In this document: positions 24,096 to 35,245 of the stretch, in pieces | Layout of the letters: every line of letters begins with the position of its first letter | Position numbering within the stretch: the stretch's first letter is position 1 | NCBI GenBank assembly: GCA_946800325.1 | Contig: OX326957.1 | Coordinates: forward strand, 23,623,554 to 23,687,553 | Direction of reading: 5' to 3' | DNA length: 64,000 bases | Origin: Luzula sylvatica | Taxonomy: Eukaryota; Streptophyta; Magnoliopsida; Poales; Juncaceae | The notes under the pieces: model-generated | Told to the model about the DNA's origin: nothing | What the model saw: only the letters and a program-made list of their open reading frames with translations | Database searches by the model: none | Translations under genes and position numbers: made by a program

Positions 24096-24728
24096 TGTAG
24101 GGTTACGCACACGATTATTAGAGTGTGCAGCGGAATTATTCACGCATGCGTAACCTAATTCTACCGGGATCACGTTCGAAAAACCACGAAAAAGGAAGAG
24201 TTATTCAGAATTTACCTCGTACAAGTTAGTACGTGTCGACTTCTTCTCCAAATACGTGAACCTTCTCCAAGGAATGCTCGTGCAGTCCCTCTACTCGTGT
24301 CCACCTTGATTTCGACTGATCGGAACCGTAAACGTCGTTCTAGTCAACTTCACGATTATTTTATCTCAAATTCTTTGCTCAAATCTCTCTTTTCAAACTC
24401 TCCAGATCACTTCGTTTTCTGTGGAAGAAAGGGAGAAAAATTCGGCGGCTCCAAAACCCTAGGGTTCAGAAAATGGCGGCCAGAATTTCGGACAGAATTT
24501 CAGCAGCCTCGAAGAGAGAGAAAATCGAAATCAGAATGTATATTTATAGGCAAAATTAGGTTAAAACCCTAACTTTCGGTTTGGGCCGAAATTAAGTTAA
24601 AACTCTAATTATTTGAATGGGCCTGATATTAGATTAAATCCTAATTATTTAACGGCCCAATTCTGACTGCAGATTTGCCTATTTATATAAATTCTTCCAA
24701 GTTAATTCTTAAGCCATATTTTCTTTCA
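24096..24728 (-). repeat. 5' LTR of element C
   Basis: 633 bp, TG...CA. On the minus strand a TATA-like tatataaataggc near 24675-24690 would drive the element's transcript leftward. Confidence 0.9.
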
Positions 24729-25206
24729 ATTTTCTCTCTCATCCAGATGTGATTATCATTCTGCCATATACACTAAAAGAAGAGAGAATTCTGAAATTCA
24801 AGAATGATCTCTCTCAAGAGTGAAAATGTGCGAAGAGAAGAAAAATCGAGAAAAACTGTTTTTCTCGGAGAAGAGAATCAATTCATTCAAGCAAGTTCGC
24901 CGGTGCATCGTCTAGGCAGTTGCACCCGCGACCGATGTCTTACGAGTAAAGGTGGATACACGTAGAGGAGCAACAATAGGGGCTCTTTCAGTTGTGATCG
25001 ATTCGGACGAGTAAATTCAGTCGGAGACGAAATCGAGCGAATCGGCAACGCCGACGGAACGGTGAAAGACGTGTGGGCGTGGGACGCGCGGATTGTCACC
25101 AACGTGACAGGAGAAAGAAGGCAGCGATCAACCCTTCGAGTGCAATCAATTTTGCACCGGTATGAATCTGTCCTTCTATTTGCATCGTACCCTCGAAGTC
25201 ATGGCG
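24729..25206 (+). repeat. 3' LTR of element B, second part (truncated)
   Basis: After C's right target copy (ATTTT, 24729-24733) the LTR continues ctctctcatccagatgtg exactly as at 9706. It runs collinear with the 5' LTR to about 25209, then breaks off about 76 bp before its expected end and meets the inverted LTR. Confidence 0.85.
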
Positions 25207-26116
25207 TGACTTCGAAGGGTACGATGCAAATAAGAAGGATAGATTCATACCAGTGCAAAATTGATTGCACACGAAGGGTTGACTACTATTCTTCTTTCTC
25301 CTGTCACGTTGGTGACAACACGCGCGTCCCACACCACACGTCTTTCACCGCTCGTTGACCGTCCTCTTTCTCCTTCGGGTTGATCACAACCGAAGAGCCA
25401 CAAGTTTCGCTCCTCTACTTGTATCCACCGTGAGTCGAGGTTCGTCGGTCGCGGGTGCAACTGCCTAGACGATGCACCGGCGAACTTGCTTGATCGATTG
25501 ATTCTCTATACCGGAAAACTCCTTTTCTCGGTTCTCTCTCTTTACACCATTTCACTCTCTAGAAAGATGTCTCTCTATAATTCTGGAATATTTTGAATAA
25601 TCCGAATGATTGGCTTGAATGAACCATTGAGAGATGAGAGAGAATTATCCTATTTATATCACATAGGATTATGATGGGACAAAAGACATGTATATCCAAT
25701 ATACTCTCTTTCACACAAAAAACTGCATGAACCTGTTCAGTATTCTGTCCATACGAAATTGGTAAATTCCTCTGACAGCAAATCAACCTACACGAAAGTT
25801 GTAGATAACTTTATTATCTACCCAACCCAATTTGGCCTGGCCCAATTGGTGTTCGTATGCAAACGTTATCACTGTTTTACTAACTGTATGTCATATTATT
25901 GCACCCTTTCGGTATTTCATAGAAACGACACTGATGCTTCGTTCATATGAAATATATTTCTACATGAAGGTTGTAGATAATCTTATTATGTATCTAACCC
26001 AATTTGAACCATTCAAATTGGATTTTCCTTCTAAAAGATATGACCACGAATGTACGCTTACATTCGTTTATCCTTGTGTACACTTTTACGGTTGATCCGA
26101 AAATGTATTTCCTTCA
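25207..26116 (-). repeat. Inverted, diverged LTR of the A/B family
   Basis: Read on the minus strand this is an A/B-type LTR: it starts TGAAGGAAATACATTTTCGG (from 26116) and continues to the tcgtaccctt..cgaagtca region. The junction with B's LTR is the palindrome cgaagtca-tggcg-tgacttcg (25194-25214). Its sequence is more diverged than A or B, so it belongs to a third member. No internal region of that member is visible. Confidence 0.8.
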
Positions 26117-28372
26117 AAAGAAAGCTTCTCGGAATTGGAATATTCATTTTGACGAAGTTATAAAATGTTATAACATTGTCGGAACAAATGAAAACTTTGT
26201 GTACACATGATGGTTAGTGGGAGCCGTATTATATTTCTTGTAACGACAAAAGGATTTATGCGAGACCGCTTATGAATTAGGCGTGAAGATCTATAGGATA
26301 GATCTAAGAAGTTTCTCGTTCTAGATTATAGCACGTATATCGACATATTGTTGAAAATGATTTTCAACGTATAACTTCTTCGAGGAGTTAAATCGAAATG
26401 TCGAATGACATAATTTTTTATGGCTCGATGTGAGACATCAAACAGAGCGACAATAAAATTGCCATGATATATATGTGGTTGTACGTCGTACATGTGTAGC
26501 GTCTAATTTATCGTTAATAAAATCCAAGGGAATCACACGAGTTTGAATGTAATGCGATTACATGAGACTAATTCTTGTGAATGTATAATGGTTATATGTT
26601 TATATACATAATGGTTATGTACATTTAAACCCATCGAGATTTATATTGATAGCGGTGAAGTTTGTACTTGAATACTTTGAGAAAGAATTCAAGATTTTAT
26701 TTAATCTAAAATGGTGTGGAGGACGGGTTGGTTATAAAGAGTTATACCAACGGCAGTTTCCTAACGTGTAACACGACTTCTGATCATGAAGTGTGTACGT
26801 ATTTTGTTTGCACGAAAATATGGTTATGTGGAAAGGTTCCACATGACCAATGGTATACGATTTTATTTACGGATGCGAGTATATTGGGGTTCTGAATCGC
26901 AAAAGAAAGAGGTATGGATCAAGGATACATGACCAAACTCGAAGTAGTCATGAGTTATCGGATTTATGGTTGTGGATTGCGTGAGACGCAATAGTACAAG
27001 CCATAAATGTTGAGGTCCCAACCACTTCTAGCCAATACTCAGAAAATTTTATTTGATCCGTGAAATTTTGTGAAAAGATGTGATCATAGGTACATGGAAA
27101 TGTTCCAAACCTTACGAAGGTTTAACACTAGCAGCAATGTGCGGACCCGTTTACAAAACCGCTCTCTCTAGTCGCGCGTGACTGTCATGCGATGACTATG
27201 GGTACGGAGATACCTAGAGGAGGAAGAAAAGAGTAGAGTGTAGTTGTCTAATAAGATAGTCCTCGCAGGTTATGGGTATGGAGATACCTATAGGTAAACG
27301 CTGCATCGCCCCAATACTTAATCCATATGAGTGCATTTTAAAAAATTTGTTTACTTAAATTTTTATGCATTCATCTTACATGAAAATTGTGTGCGGGTTG
27401 TGTAATATGATTACATGAACCCTGATTTGAGTTTGTGTGGACGTCGGCATAATACGTCATTATGTGCAGCGAAACCGTCACACCTAAAGTTTCATTTCTA
27501 AACATCCCTAGTCGCAGCTCAGTTTGATTAAGAGAAAAGCATTTTTGTTATCCGATAATAGACTGAACGCGTACACTAGTATGTTAGCCGAGGAGATTAT
27601 TATGTTTTGCTAATCATAGGACAAAGTGCTTGTCGAATTGGGAACGTAGATATATGCTAGGTGACATGGTTAAGTCATTATGGATGGACTCGCGACGAGT
27701 AGGGTATTAGGTTCTTCATACTTGAGGGGACCATTGATTGCGTTACATGCGTAACACAATGCTTTGATATGATCTTACGAATACCGTAATAGGGGGCCAA
27801 AACGGTCATCATTGGGTATTCTCCGAAACACGAAATTCAATGTGAGTCTCCAAGATAGGAATTGTTTATTCCAAAAAGAAAAGATATCTCTTAGGCGCCG
27901 CTCGATGAGTCGATTAACAAAATCTGCGGCCGCAGTCAATGATATTAACGGTTAATATCGATTGAAATTTATTAACTCAACTCAGAATCGGGAAATAAGT
28001 GTTGTTAATCAAATTATAAGGATGACTATCACCATGCCTTTTGATTAACGGATATCGCGAACAAGAGAACTAATAACCGCTATTCGAGATAGGCACAATG
28101 ATCACAATCATTTTTCGTTTTAACATGGGTAGCCATGATGGAGTGACTAGATCCCGCTCATGGGCTTGTAATGCGTAACAGCTTACTGCCATCGTTAAAC
28201 GAACCTACACGGTCACACAACGAGTCGTACTATGTCGGGCTTGATTGTAAGTTTTGGCACATACGATGTGCATGACTTTAGCGTGTATGATACACGGGCT
28301 AGATTCTCTGTTATAGTGTATATGTGATATACATGAGTATCTTTTAGTTAGATTTGAAACTGAGTGGGAGAC
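26117..28372 (+). mobile_element. Element A internal region, right part
   Basis: Collinear with B from about 13704 to 16081 (decayed RT/RNase H and 3' spacer), ending in the purine tract gagtgggagac at 28372. The segment corresponding to B's 12240-13703, about 1.46 kb, is missing from A and must have been lost during the rearrangement around the inverted LTR. Confidence 0.75.
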
Positions 28373-29529
28373 TGAAGGAAATACAGTTTTGGATCAACGG
28401 TAAAATGGTACGTATAAGGACAAACGAACGCACGCGTTCGTGGGAATAAATAATGTGTATATTAGTGCACATATGTATATTGGATATACATAGTTAAATT
28501 GATAAGAAACGGTTTTATATTAAGAAAACCAGAAAATTCAGTTTAAGCAGTTTTAGTAAAACTGACATAACTTTCAGATAACGACTCCAATTTGAATGGT
28601 TCAAATTTGGTTTAATAGATAATAAGATTATCTAGAACTTAATTAGAAATATTTTTCATTTGAGCGATGTATCAGTGTCATTTTAGTGGAATACCGAAAG
28701 GGTGCGACATTTTGACATACAGTTAGTAAAACAGTCATAACTTTCGCATCCGAACTCCAATTGGGCTGGGCCAAATTGGGTTGGAAATATAGTAAGATTA
28801 TCTACAACTTTCTGCAAGGTTTAAAGTCGGTTGGAATGATTTAACAATTTTGTTTCAACAGAATACTGAAAGGGTGTATGCAGTTTTCTGTTTGAAAAGG
28901 TGTATAGTAGATATACATACCTTTTGGCCCATCCTTATCCTATGTAGTATATATAAGATGTTTCTCTCTGATCTAATAAGTGGAATTCAGATCAATTAAA
29001 GTCTAATTCAGTCTAGAAATTAGAGAGACTCTTATCACCTGTTGAAAAAGTGCGAAGAGAAAAAGAGAAAGAGAAAAGGAGTTTTTTCGGATTAGAGAAT
29101 CAAACGCGATCAACCAAGTTCGCCGGTGCATCGTCTAGGCAGGTGCATCCGCGACCGAGGTGCTACGACTCATGGTGGATACGGGTAGAGGAGCGACACT
29201 TGTGGCTCTTCCTTTTTGATAAAACTGGAGAAATAATGGAGTAAAAGGTTGTGGAAGCGTGTGGGCATGGGACGCACGAAGACAACCGGAGACGTGTCAA
29301 GACGGTGGGAGACGTGTGGTATGGGACGCACGGACTAGTCACCAATGTGACATCGGAGAAGGAAAGGATGCGAGTGATCAACCCGTTGTGCGTGATCAAT
29401 TTCACGCCGGTAATCGTATATCCTACTTTGCATCATACTCTCGAAGTCGACACGTGATCTCGGGATTTGGGAACCGGACCGAGCCTTCATATTCGCTGCG
29501 CGGGCCCGGAGTCGGATCGATTCCCCTCA
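28373..29529 (+). repeat. 3' LTR of element A
   Basis: 1157 bp, TG...CA, paired with 5930-7087. It is followed directly by the right TSD copy taatt (29530-29534). Confidence 0.85.
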
Positions 29530-29534
29530 TAATT

Positions 29535-29784
29535 AACCGAATTAATGGTTAATCAGATTATTTTTAATATTAGTAAGAAAAAAATACATTTTTGTCCCCT
29601 AAACTTGTCCAAAATGTTCAACTTACCCCCTCTATTAAAATCTACACCCTTTTATCTCCTGAACTATCAAAATTTGTGCAATTTACCCCTTCCATCAGTT
29701 AAGTGCCCTATCATCATGATGATGTGGCAAGACGACATGACAATATTAAATATCATTATTATGATGATATGGCAATTTATTCAA
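29535..29784. other. Intergenic DNA between the LTR nest and the Mutator-type element
   Basis: AT-rich sequence with a tttttgtcccctaaacttg-type stretch seen at the ends of many plant DNA transposons. A catcatgatgatgtggc / atcattattatgatgatatggc imperfect repeat is near 29715-29772. No gene seen. Confidence 0.4.
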
Positions 29785-29980
29785 GGGTTAATTTCAAGTA
29801 TATCCTTTCAAAATTTCAAATTTATCCTTCCAAAATTGATAATATCAAATTTATCCCTCTAAAATTCTACTTCTTTCAAACTTATCTCAAACTAACGGAT
29901 GTGTTACTTTAACATAAATTTTGTGAAATGACATTTGTATCCTTAAAAAAATATCCTAGTAAAACCACCACCATTTCTTA

Positions 29981-30784
29981 CAATGTTGTAAAATACGGAA
30001 AACGGTACGGAACGGTCGGGGACCATTTTACGGGAATACCGTAAAACGATTGTAAAACGGTACAAAAAAAACGGTGAAAAAACGGTCACCGGAATCGATA
30101 ATAATTTAATTAAAATTTATGGATAAAACAAAAAATATATAATAATTTAACATAAACAATGGTCAATATAAACGTAACATCAAAACGAATGTCCAACATA
30201 AATTTAACATCAAAATATAAATTTAAATAAAAAAAAAAACTAAAACGTAAAATCATTAACATCATTTGGGATCAAATCCGTCGGAGTTGATCCCTCGTTA
30301 ATGACGAATTTCACATTCTCCTCATCCATTGCAGTATCAAATTAGCACAAATTAAATAAGCTTAGCACTCGCAATCACAATTCGTGCAGAAGAGATTAGT
30401 TTTGTTGTGAAGAAGAAGATAGCAGTCATTGTCGTAAATTAAACCGAGCCGATGTCATCCTTTAGTCAATCATGAAGAACTGAAGAATGGAGCATCCCAA
30501 CCAATGTCGTGAAGATGAAGAAGAACTAAAACGAAGACTCGGTGAAAAAGAAATCATGTGTCGAGAAAAACAATTGCCCAAAAAATAAAAAAAAATCGGA
30601 CCCAAAATAATTACAAGAAAAAATCGGTATGTAAAACGGGTTAAAAACGTTTTTCGGTTAAAAAAACGGTCAAACACGGTTAAAAAACGTTTGACCGTTT
30701 TTTGAAACGTTACGGCAAAAAACGGAACGGTCTTCCACCGTAACACTGTTTTTCGATCGTTTTTCGGTGCTTTTTACAACATTG
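29981..30784. mobile_element. 804-bp non-autonomous hAT element inside the MULE
   Basis: Perfect 13-bp terminal inverted repeats CAATGTTGTAAAA / TTTTACAACATTG and an 8-bp target duplication ATTTCTTA (29973-29980 and 30785-30792) identify the hAT superfamily. Both ends are dense in aaacggt/acggt subterminal repeats, the usual layout of transposase-binding sites. There is no transposase frame; it would need an autonomous partner. Confidence 0.9.
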
Positions 30785-31819
30785 ATTTCTTATTTCCAAA
30801 CCGATTGAAGTTCTTTTTCCTCAACTTAGGTCTAGGCCAGGTCTAGGTCTGGAGCTGGACGTGAGTTTTTGTTCATTTCTTCTTCAACTAAGAGCTTCTC
30901 TGCTTGATGTCCCTAAGAGCTTCGCTCTTCGTCTTCTTCAACGAAGATCTGGAGCTTGGTTCTCCGGATCCATTGAAAGCTCCGCTAGTAGAAGATGTGT
31001 CAGTAGAATGATGAAGAGAAGAACGATTTGGGTCTTCAGCGATGTTCGATTCTTATCTGTATGGTTCATCTTCTTCAATTACGACCTAGAACTATGTGCC
31101 AGTAGAAGAACTCACTTCTCGAGCTCCACTCCTACTAAACGGTATTGTCTCTGGTGCCAGTAGAAGAATGAGGTGCCAGTGTTCGATTAATTGCCCCGGT
31201 AGTATTGTGACAATGCTTCACTCAAAGGCAAATGTTTCTTTATCCATGATTTTTGATTGATTTTGTGATCAATTGGGATGAATTAAGAAAAAATAGTTGT
31301 TTATTATGGTAAAAAATGCTGAATTAAGGGAAATTAGGTATAATTTGGATTATATCGGGTCAATTTGACTATTTGCAGCAACATGGGAACAAACTGAATT
31401 GAAATAAGATCTATATTAACGTAATTATGATCAGTCCCGAACTATAAACCTTAATTTCAGGGGGCAATTCCATTATTGGCTTAATTAGGGAAAATAGGTT
31501 TAATTTTGATTTTTTTCAAAGTCAAATCGATTATTTAGAGTATATATAAGTGAATTAGGATATTTAATTTCAGGTACCAATTGCACTATGCCAATTCACG
31601 AAGATCTCGCATAAATCATGGGTGAAATGCGACCTTCAAAAAATTCTCGAACATTTTCGAAATAAGTTTTTATGTAAAGTTTTTATGAGTGAATGTAATA
31701 TGTTTTCATGTTGTTTTATTTTATAATTGCTCTTATGACTATTATTGTATCGAATGGTTTGCGAAAAAATTTGAAATGTAATAAGTGTTTATGTTGTTTT
31801 ATTTTGTAATTTCTCTTAT

Positions 31820-32035
31820 GTATTATTGTAACGAATGTGTTGTGAATGTGTTGTTCTCGCGTAATATATTGAATGTGTATTGAATGTGTTGTTCTCGCAT
31901 AAATGTCTTCTGAAATGTATTGAATGTATGGCTTTGGATGTGTTGTTTTCGTGTAAATGTCTTTTGAATGTATTGAATCTGTTTTAATATGAATGTTGTT
32001 TTAATATGAATGTATTTTAATTTCTTTTTTTGCTG
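31820..32035. repeat. Degenerate tandem repeat in the MULE cargo
   Basis: Drifting units of about 55-65 bp built on gaatgtgttgttctcgc(g/a)taa...atgtcttttgaatgtattg. A 75-codon minus frame here is only the repeat read through. Confidence 0.6.
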
Positions 32036-33086
32036 GTTCATTTTTTCCATTCCCCTATAAAAGATGTTATGACCATGAATAAAATATCAAAACAATAAAT
32101 TGGTACAACACAAATAGAATATCAAAATCAATAATATTTAACTTACAGGCGAGTGTATCCGAAAACAATGTTTTCTGTTTGAGTAGTATCCTCTGTGCCT
32201 CATTTTTAACTTGTAATTAAATGAACCTTGCCTAATGAAACAAAATAAGAGTGGAGTTAGAGATACTTATAACTCGATCGATTCTGATTCATAAATGAAC
32301 AAAATGCACCGATAAATAATCAGAAATTTATTTTGAGAAAATAAAAAATATATAGTTCAGAATTTTGAAGGATATACTAAGCATGAGGGGTCAATAGTCA
32401 CCCCCATTCTACTCAAATCAACTCCAGAGTATTTCATCATAACTAATATTTAGTGAAACATTTTTTACTCAAATCCGCCGTTTTTATCATAGGGATCAAT
32501 TACAGCTACAGCCAGATAAGATAAGGAAAATCACACAAGAAATCGCATAAGATGGAGAATAGAGTATCTAGAGGTGCTTACCCAAACATTTGAGACATTT
32601 GAAGAAGGATTGTCGCACACGAAATCTGGACCAACATATTCGGAGCCCTTTTTGATCGAGTAGAATTAGATAAGAGAAGAAGAAGTTTCTTTTATGATTA
32701 GCAAAAATGAAGAGTCGGATAACAGAATAGTGAAGATTCGATCGAACATAGTTGGAGCATAGTTGGAGAAGAAGAGAAGACGAAGAGTCTGTGCAATAAA
32801 AAAAAAGATAAGAGATAATTAACAAGGGTATTTTTGTCATTTAAATTTATTATTTGTGCTTAATAATTTTAAATTATGAGTAATGGATGACAAGTTAACT
32901 GTTTTAGACTATTTTGATATAATATGAGTTTTATGGGGATAAATTTATAGCTTTAAAAATTTTCAGATGTAAATTTGATATTTGTTTAATTTTTTAAGGA
33001 TAAATTTGATATTATCAAGTTTAGAGGGATATATTTGATATTTTAAAGTTTTGAAGGGATATACATGAAATTAACCCTTTATTCAA

Positions 33087-33511
33087 ACCCGGCCCGATAA
33101 GCCCTAACCCGACCCGTACCCTTGCTCTTTTCTCTCTCAAAACATCAAACCCAAACCCGAACCCATTTTTCTCTCTTCTCTCGCTCTCTCCCTCTTCCGA
33201 CCTGCTGCGATATTAGAACTCAAAATGTGATCTACAAAAATAACTCGATATACACAATACACAATTATAATGTAAAGCTACTGCAAATTTCATATTCCAA
33301 CTTCGAGCATTCCAACTTCGAGCATGTAAAGCTACTGAAATTAGCGAAAGAAATTGAACACAAAATTGACTAAAAATGAATAATAAATTGAATCCAAATT
33401 GAACCTAACCTGAAATTGAATCTGAAATTTCACAAAATAGTAACATGCCTCGCTGAAATTGGTGATATAGATGGGGGTATGGGCAAAATGAGGGGGTATG
33501 GTATAATTACC
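33087..33511. other. Intergenic DNA right of the MULE
   Basis: A pyrimidine-rich stretch (33118-33195) resembles a 5' leader, but no gene follows. A 15-bp direct duplication attccaacttcgagc starts near 33295. Otherwise featureless. Confidence 0.35.
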
Positions 33512-35047
33512 CATAAATTAATATGTGAAGAAGTGTGAAAGGTAGTGTATATATGGACAAATTAGAATGTCATGTAAGGGTGTATTGTATTACTCCGTAT
33601 GAATCTAATAGTTGTAATTAACAGGGTGCATATGAATCTATAAATGCAATCTCATTTCATATGTTTTAGAGGGAGAAAAATAGAGAGAAAATTATGTGAA
33701 TAATTAGAAAATTAGAGTAAGGACTGTAGAAAACAATCTCATCCTTGTCTCGAAATATTGTATTCATTCATAAATTAGTGTGTGCAATCCTTGGAGTGTC
33801 GTATCATTTATCCTTTAAAAAAAAAAAAATTCTCTGCAGCCCTCTCTCCTTGTGTTCCTCTCTGTTGGTTCTTCCATTAAAATACTTTAGTGTGTTTGCT
33901 AATTATGCCCCAAATAAAAATCCTGAAAATATCTTAAATCAAAATAATAATTCCAAATCCACAAAATCCCAACAAATTGGTATCAAAGCGACGGTTATCG
34001 AAAGCGATGGTTATCGAGTTTAGTAGAAATTGAAGAAGGAGATCACCAAGACAACCAAAGAAGTTACGTATTTCGTCTCTCACGAACATCACAACTCATT
34101 TTCGATTTATCGAGTTTAGAAGAAGTTTGGACTAGGAGAAAATCATGACAACCCAAGACGGTGAGTTCGGGTTCCCACAAATTTCGCAACTCAATTTCGA
34201 TGGAAAAAAATATAATTTTTTGGAGTATTATCACAAAAGTTATTTCGATCTCGCATGGTCTATGGAAAATAATAGAAGGAAAAGAAATTGTCGATGGTAT
34301 AGGCATGACGAAAAAAGGAGACGATTAAAAAAAAAAAGATCCGAAAAGAGGACGATTCGGAAAAAGATGATTCGAAAAAGATGATCCGAAAAAAAAACGA
34401 TTCGAAATAAGCCGATTCGAAAAAAAAGAGTTTAGAAAAAGAAAGAAAATACGACGAACGTGACGAAAGAAATTACGGAGAGGTATCGAGAAAAAAAAAA
34501 TAACTAAAAAATAACAGGGAAAAAACGTTAAGGGAGAGTATTAAAATTAGTGTTTTTAAAATTAGGTCATTTAGTTAATATGTAATAAATAAATTAATTT
34601 GTAAACAAGTGTGAAGGATAGTGTGTATGGATAAATTAGAATGTCATGTAAGGGTGTATTATTCATATGAATCAAATAATTGTATTTGAGATTTTGCATG
34701 TGAATATATAAATGCATGCTCATCTCATATGTTTTAGAGAGAGAAAAATATAGAAGAAAATTTTGTGAAAAAATGGAGTAAGGAGTGTAGAAAACAATCG
34801 CACCCTTATCTTGAAATATTGTATCCATTCATAAATTAGTGTGTGCGCTCCTTTGAGTGTTGTATCATTTATCCTTAAAAAAAAAAAAAAAAAATTATGC
34901 AGCTCTCTTGCAGCCCTCATTCTGTGTTCGTCTCTGTTGGTTCTTCCATTAAAATATTTTAGTGTGTTTGCTAATTATCTCCCAAATACAAATCCTGAAA
35001 ATCTCTTCAATCAAAATAATAATTTCAAACTCCCAAAAATCTCAACA
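33512..35047 (+). mobile_element. Short non-autonomous LTR retrotransposon (TRIM/LARD-like)
   Basis: Two direct LTR copies (about 33512-33974, 5'-truncated, and about 34539-35047) end AATCCCAACA and AATCTCAACA. After the first is a tRNA-Met primer site TGGTATCAAAGC (33978-33989); before the second is a purine tract ttaagggagag. The 560-bp interior has only an A-rich stretch and a short gag-like frame from 34145 (MTTQDGEFGFPQ). No pol is present. The LTR copies have clearly diverged, so it is older than element C. Confidence 0.7.
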
Positions 35048-35100
35048 TTCTCCACTATGGTTGAGCTCGAGCTCGAGTGTAGGTTCTTTTTTGTTTGGTT

Positions 35101-35228
35101 ATGTCAATGGGCTCATAACCTAGTGGTTAGATGTGAGACACAAAAAACTTATGTTGTAAGAGGTTGTGGGCTCGAGTCTCATTGATACCAATGGATGGAG
35201 AGGACTACCGAGTCTTCTCTATTTACTC
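35101..35228 (+). mobile_element. tRNA-derived SINE with target duplication
   Basis: Has a tRNA-like box A region (cctagtggttag) and box B (gggctcgagtctcatt), the internal RNA polymerase III promoter. It is flanked by a perfect 17-bp direct repeat ttcttttttgtttggtt (35084-35100 and 35229-35245). A related copy lies at 55170. Confidence 0.75.
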
Positions 35229-35245
35229 TTCTTTTTTGTTTGGTT

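Larger units (their letters stand above)
16669..24728 (-). mobile_element. Element C: intact, recent Ty1/copia retrotransposon
   Basis: 8060 bp in minus orientation. LTRs are 16669-17280 (612 bp) and 24096-24728 (633 bp). By eye they differ at one base (near 16861/24289) plus a 21-bp deletion in the left LTR. TSD ATTTT is perfect (16664-16668 and 24729-24733). PBS, polypurine tract and one open 1313-codon gag-pol frame are present. Intactness plus near-identical LTRs indicate recent transposition into B's 3' LTR. It may be autonomous. Confidence 0.95.
9106..25206 (+). mobile_element. Element B: second copy of the A family, nested in A
   Basis: 5' LTR 9106-10246, PBS 10248-10259, internal DNA 10247-16081, and a 3' LTR from 16082 that is interrupted by element C and truncated about 76 bp before its end at the inverted-LTR junction. 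The 5-bp flank on the left is catca; the matching right flank is lost. The internal DNA shares the same decayed pol as A, including a stop codon after FVYT. Confidence 0.8.
5930..29529 (+). mobile_element. Element A: outer LTR retrotransposon holding the whole nest
   Basis: The paired LTRs (5930-7087 and 28373-29529; 1158 and 1157 bp) start TGAAGGAAATAC and end TTCA or CTCA. They are flanked by a perfect 5-bp target duplication TAATT (5925-5929 and 29530-29534). The body is split by element B, element C and an inverted LTR. Its internal DNA recalls copia pol (for example a WNIHFDEV stretch near 26131 matching WNIRFDEV in element C) but is full of stops. It is a non-autonomous copia-type element on the + strand. 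Confidence 0.85.
29785..33077. mobile_element. Mutator-type (MULE) non-autonomous DNA transposon
   Basis: Terminal inverted repeats begin GGGTTAATTTCA at both ends and stay recognisable for about 80 bp or more. The flanks are a perfect 9-bp duplication TTTATTCAA (29776-29784 and 33078-33086), the Mutator signature. No transposase frame is present. The cargo holds an hAT insertion, short tandem repeats and gene-like scraps with splice-like sites (donor gggtaagcacc on the minus strand near 32575; tttcag acceptors near 31460 and 31573 on the plus strand), so a Pack-MULE origin is possible. Confidence 0.8.

Noticed and set aside
25062..25460. Frames on both strands around 25.1-25.4 kb
   Set aside because: They are LTR arms of the inverted repeat; frames on the two strands mirror each other.
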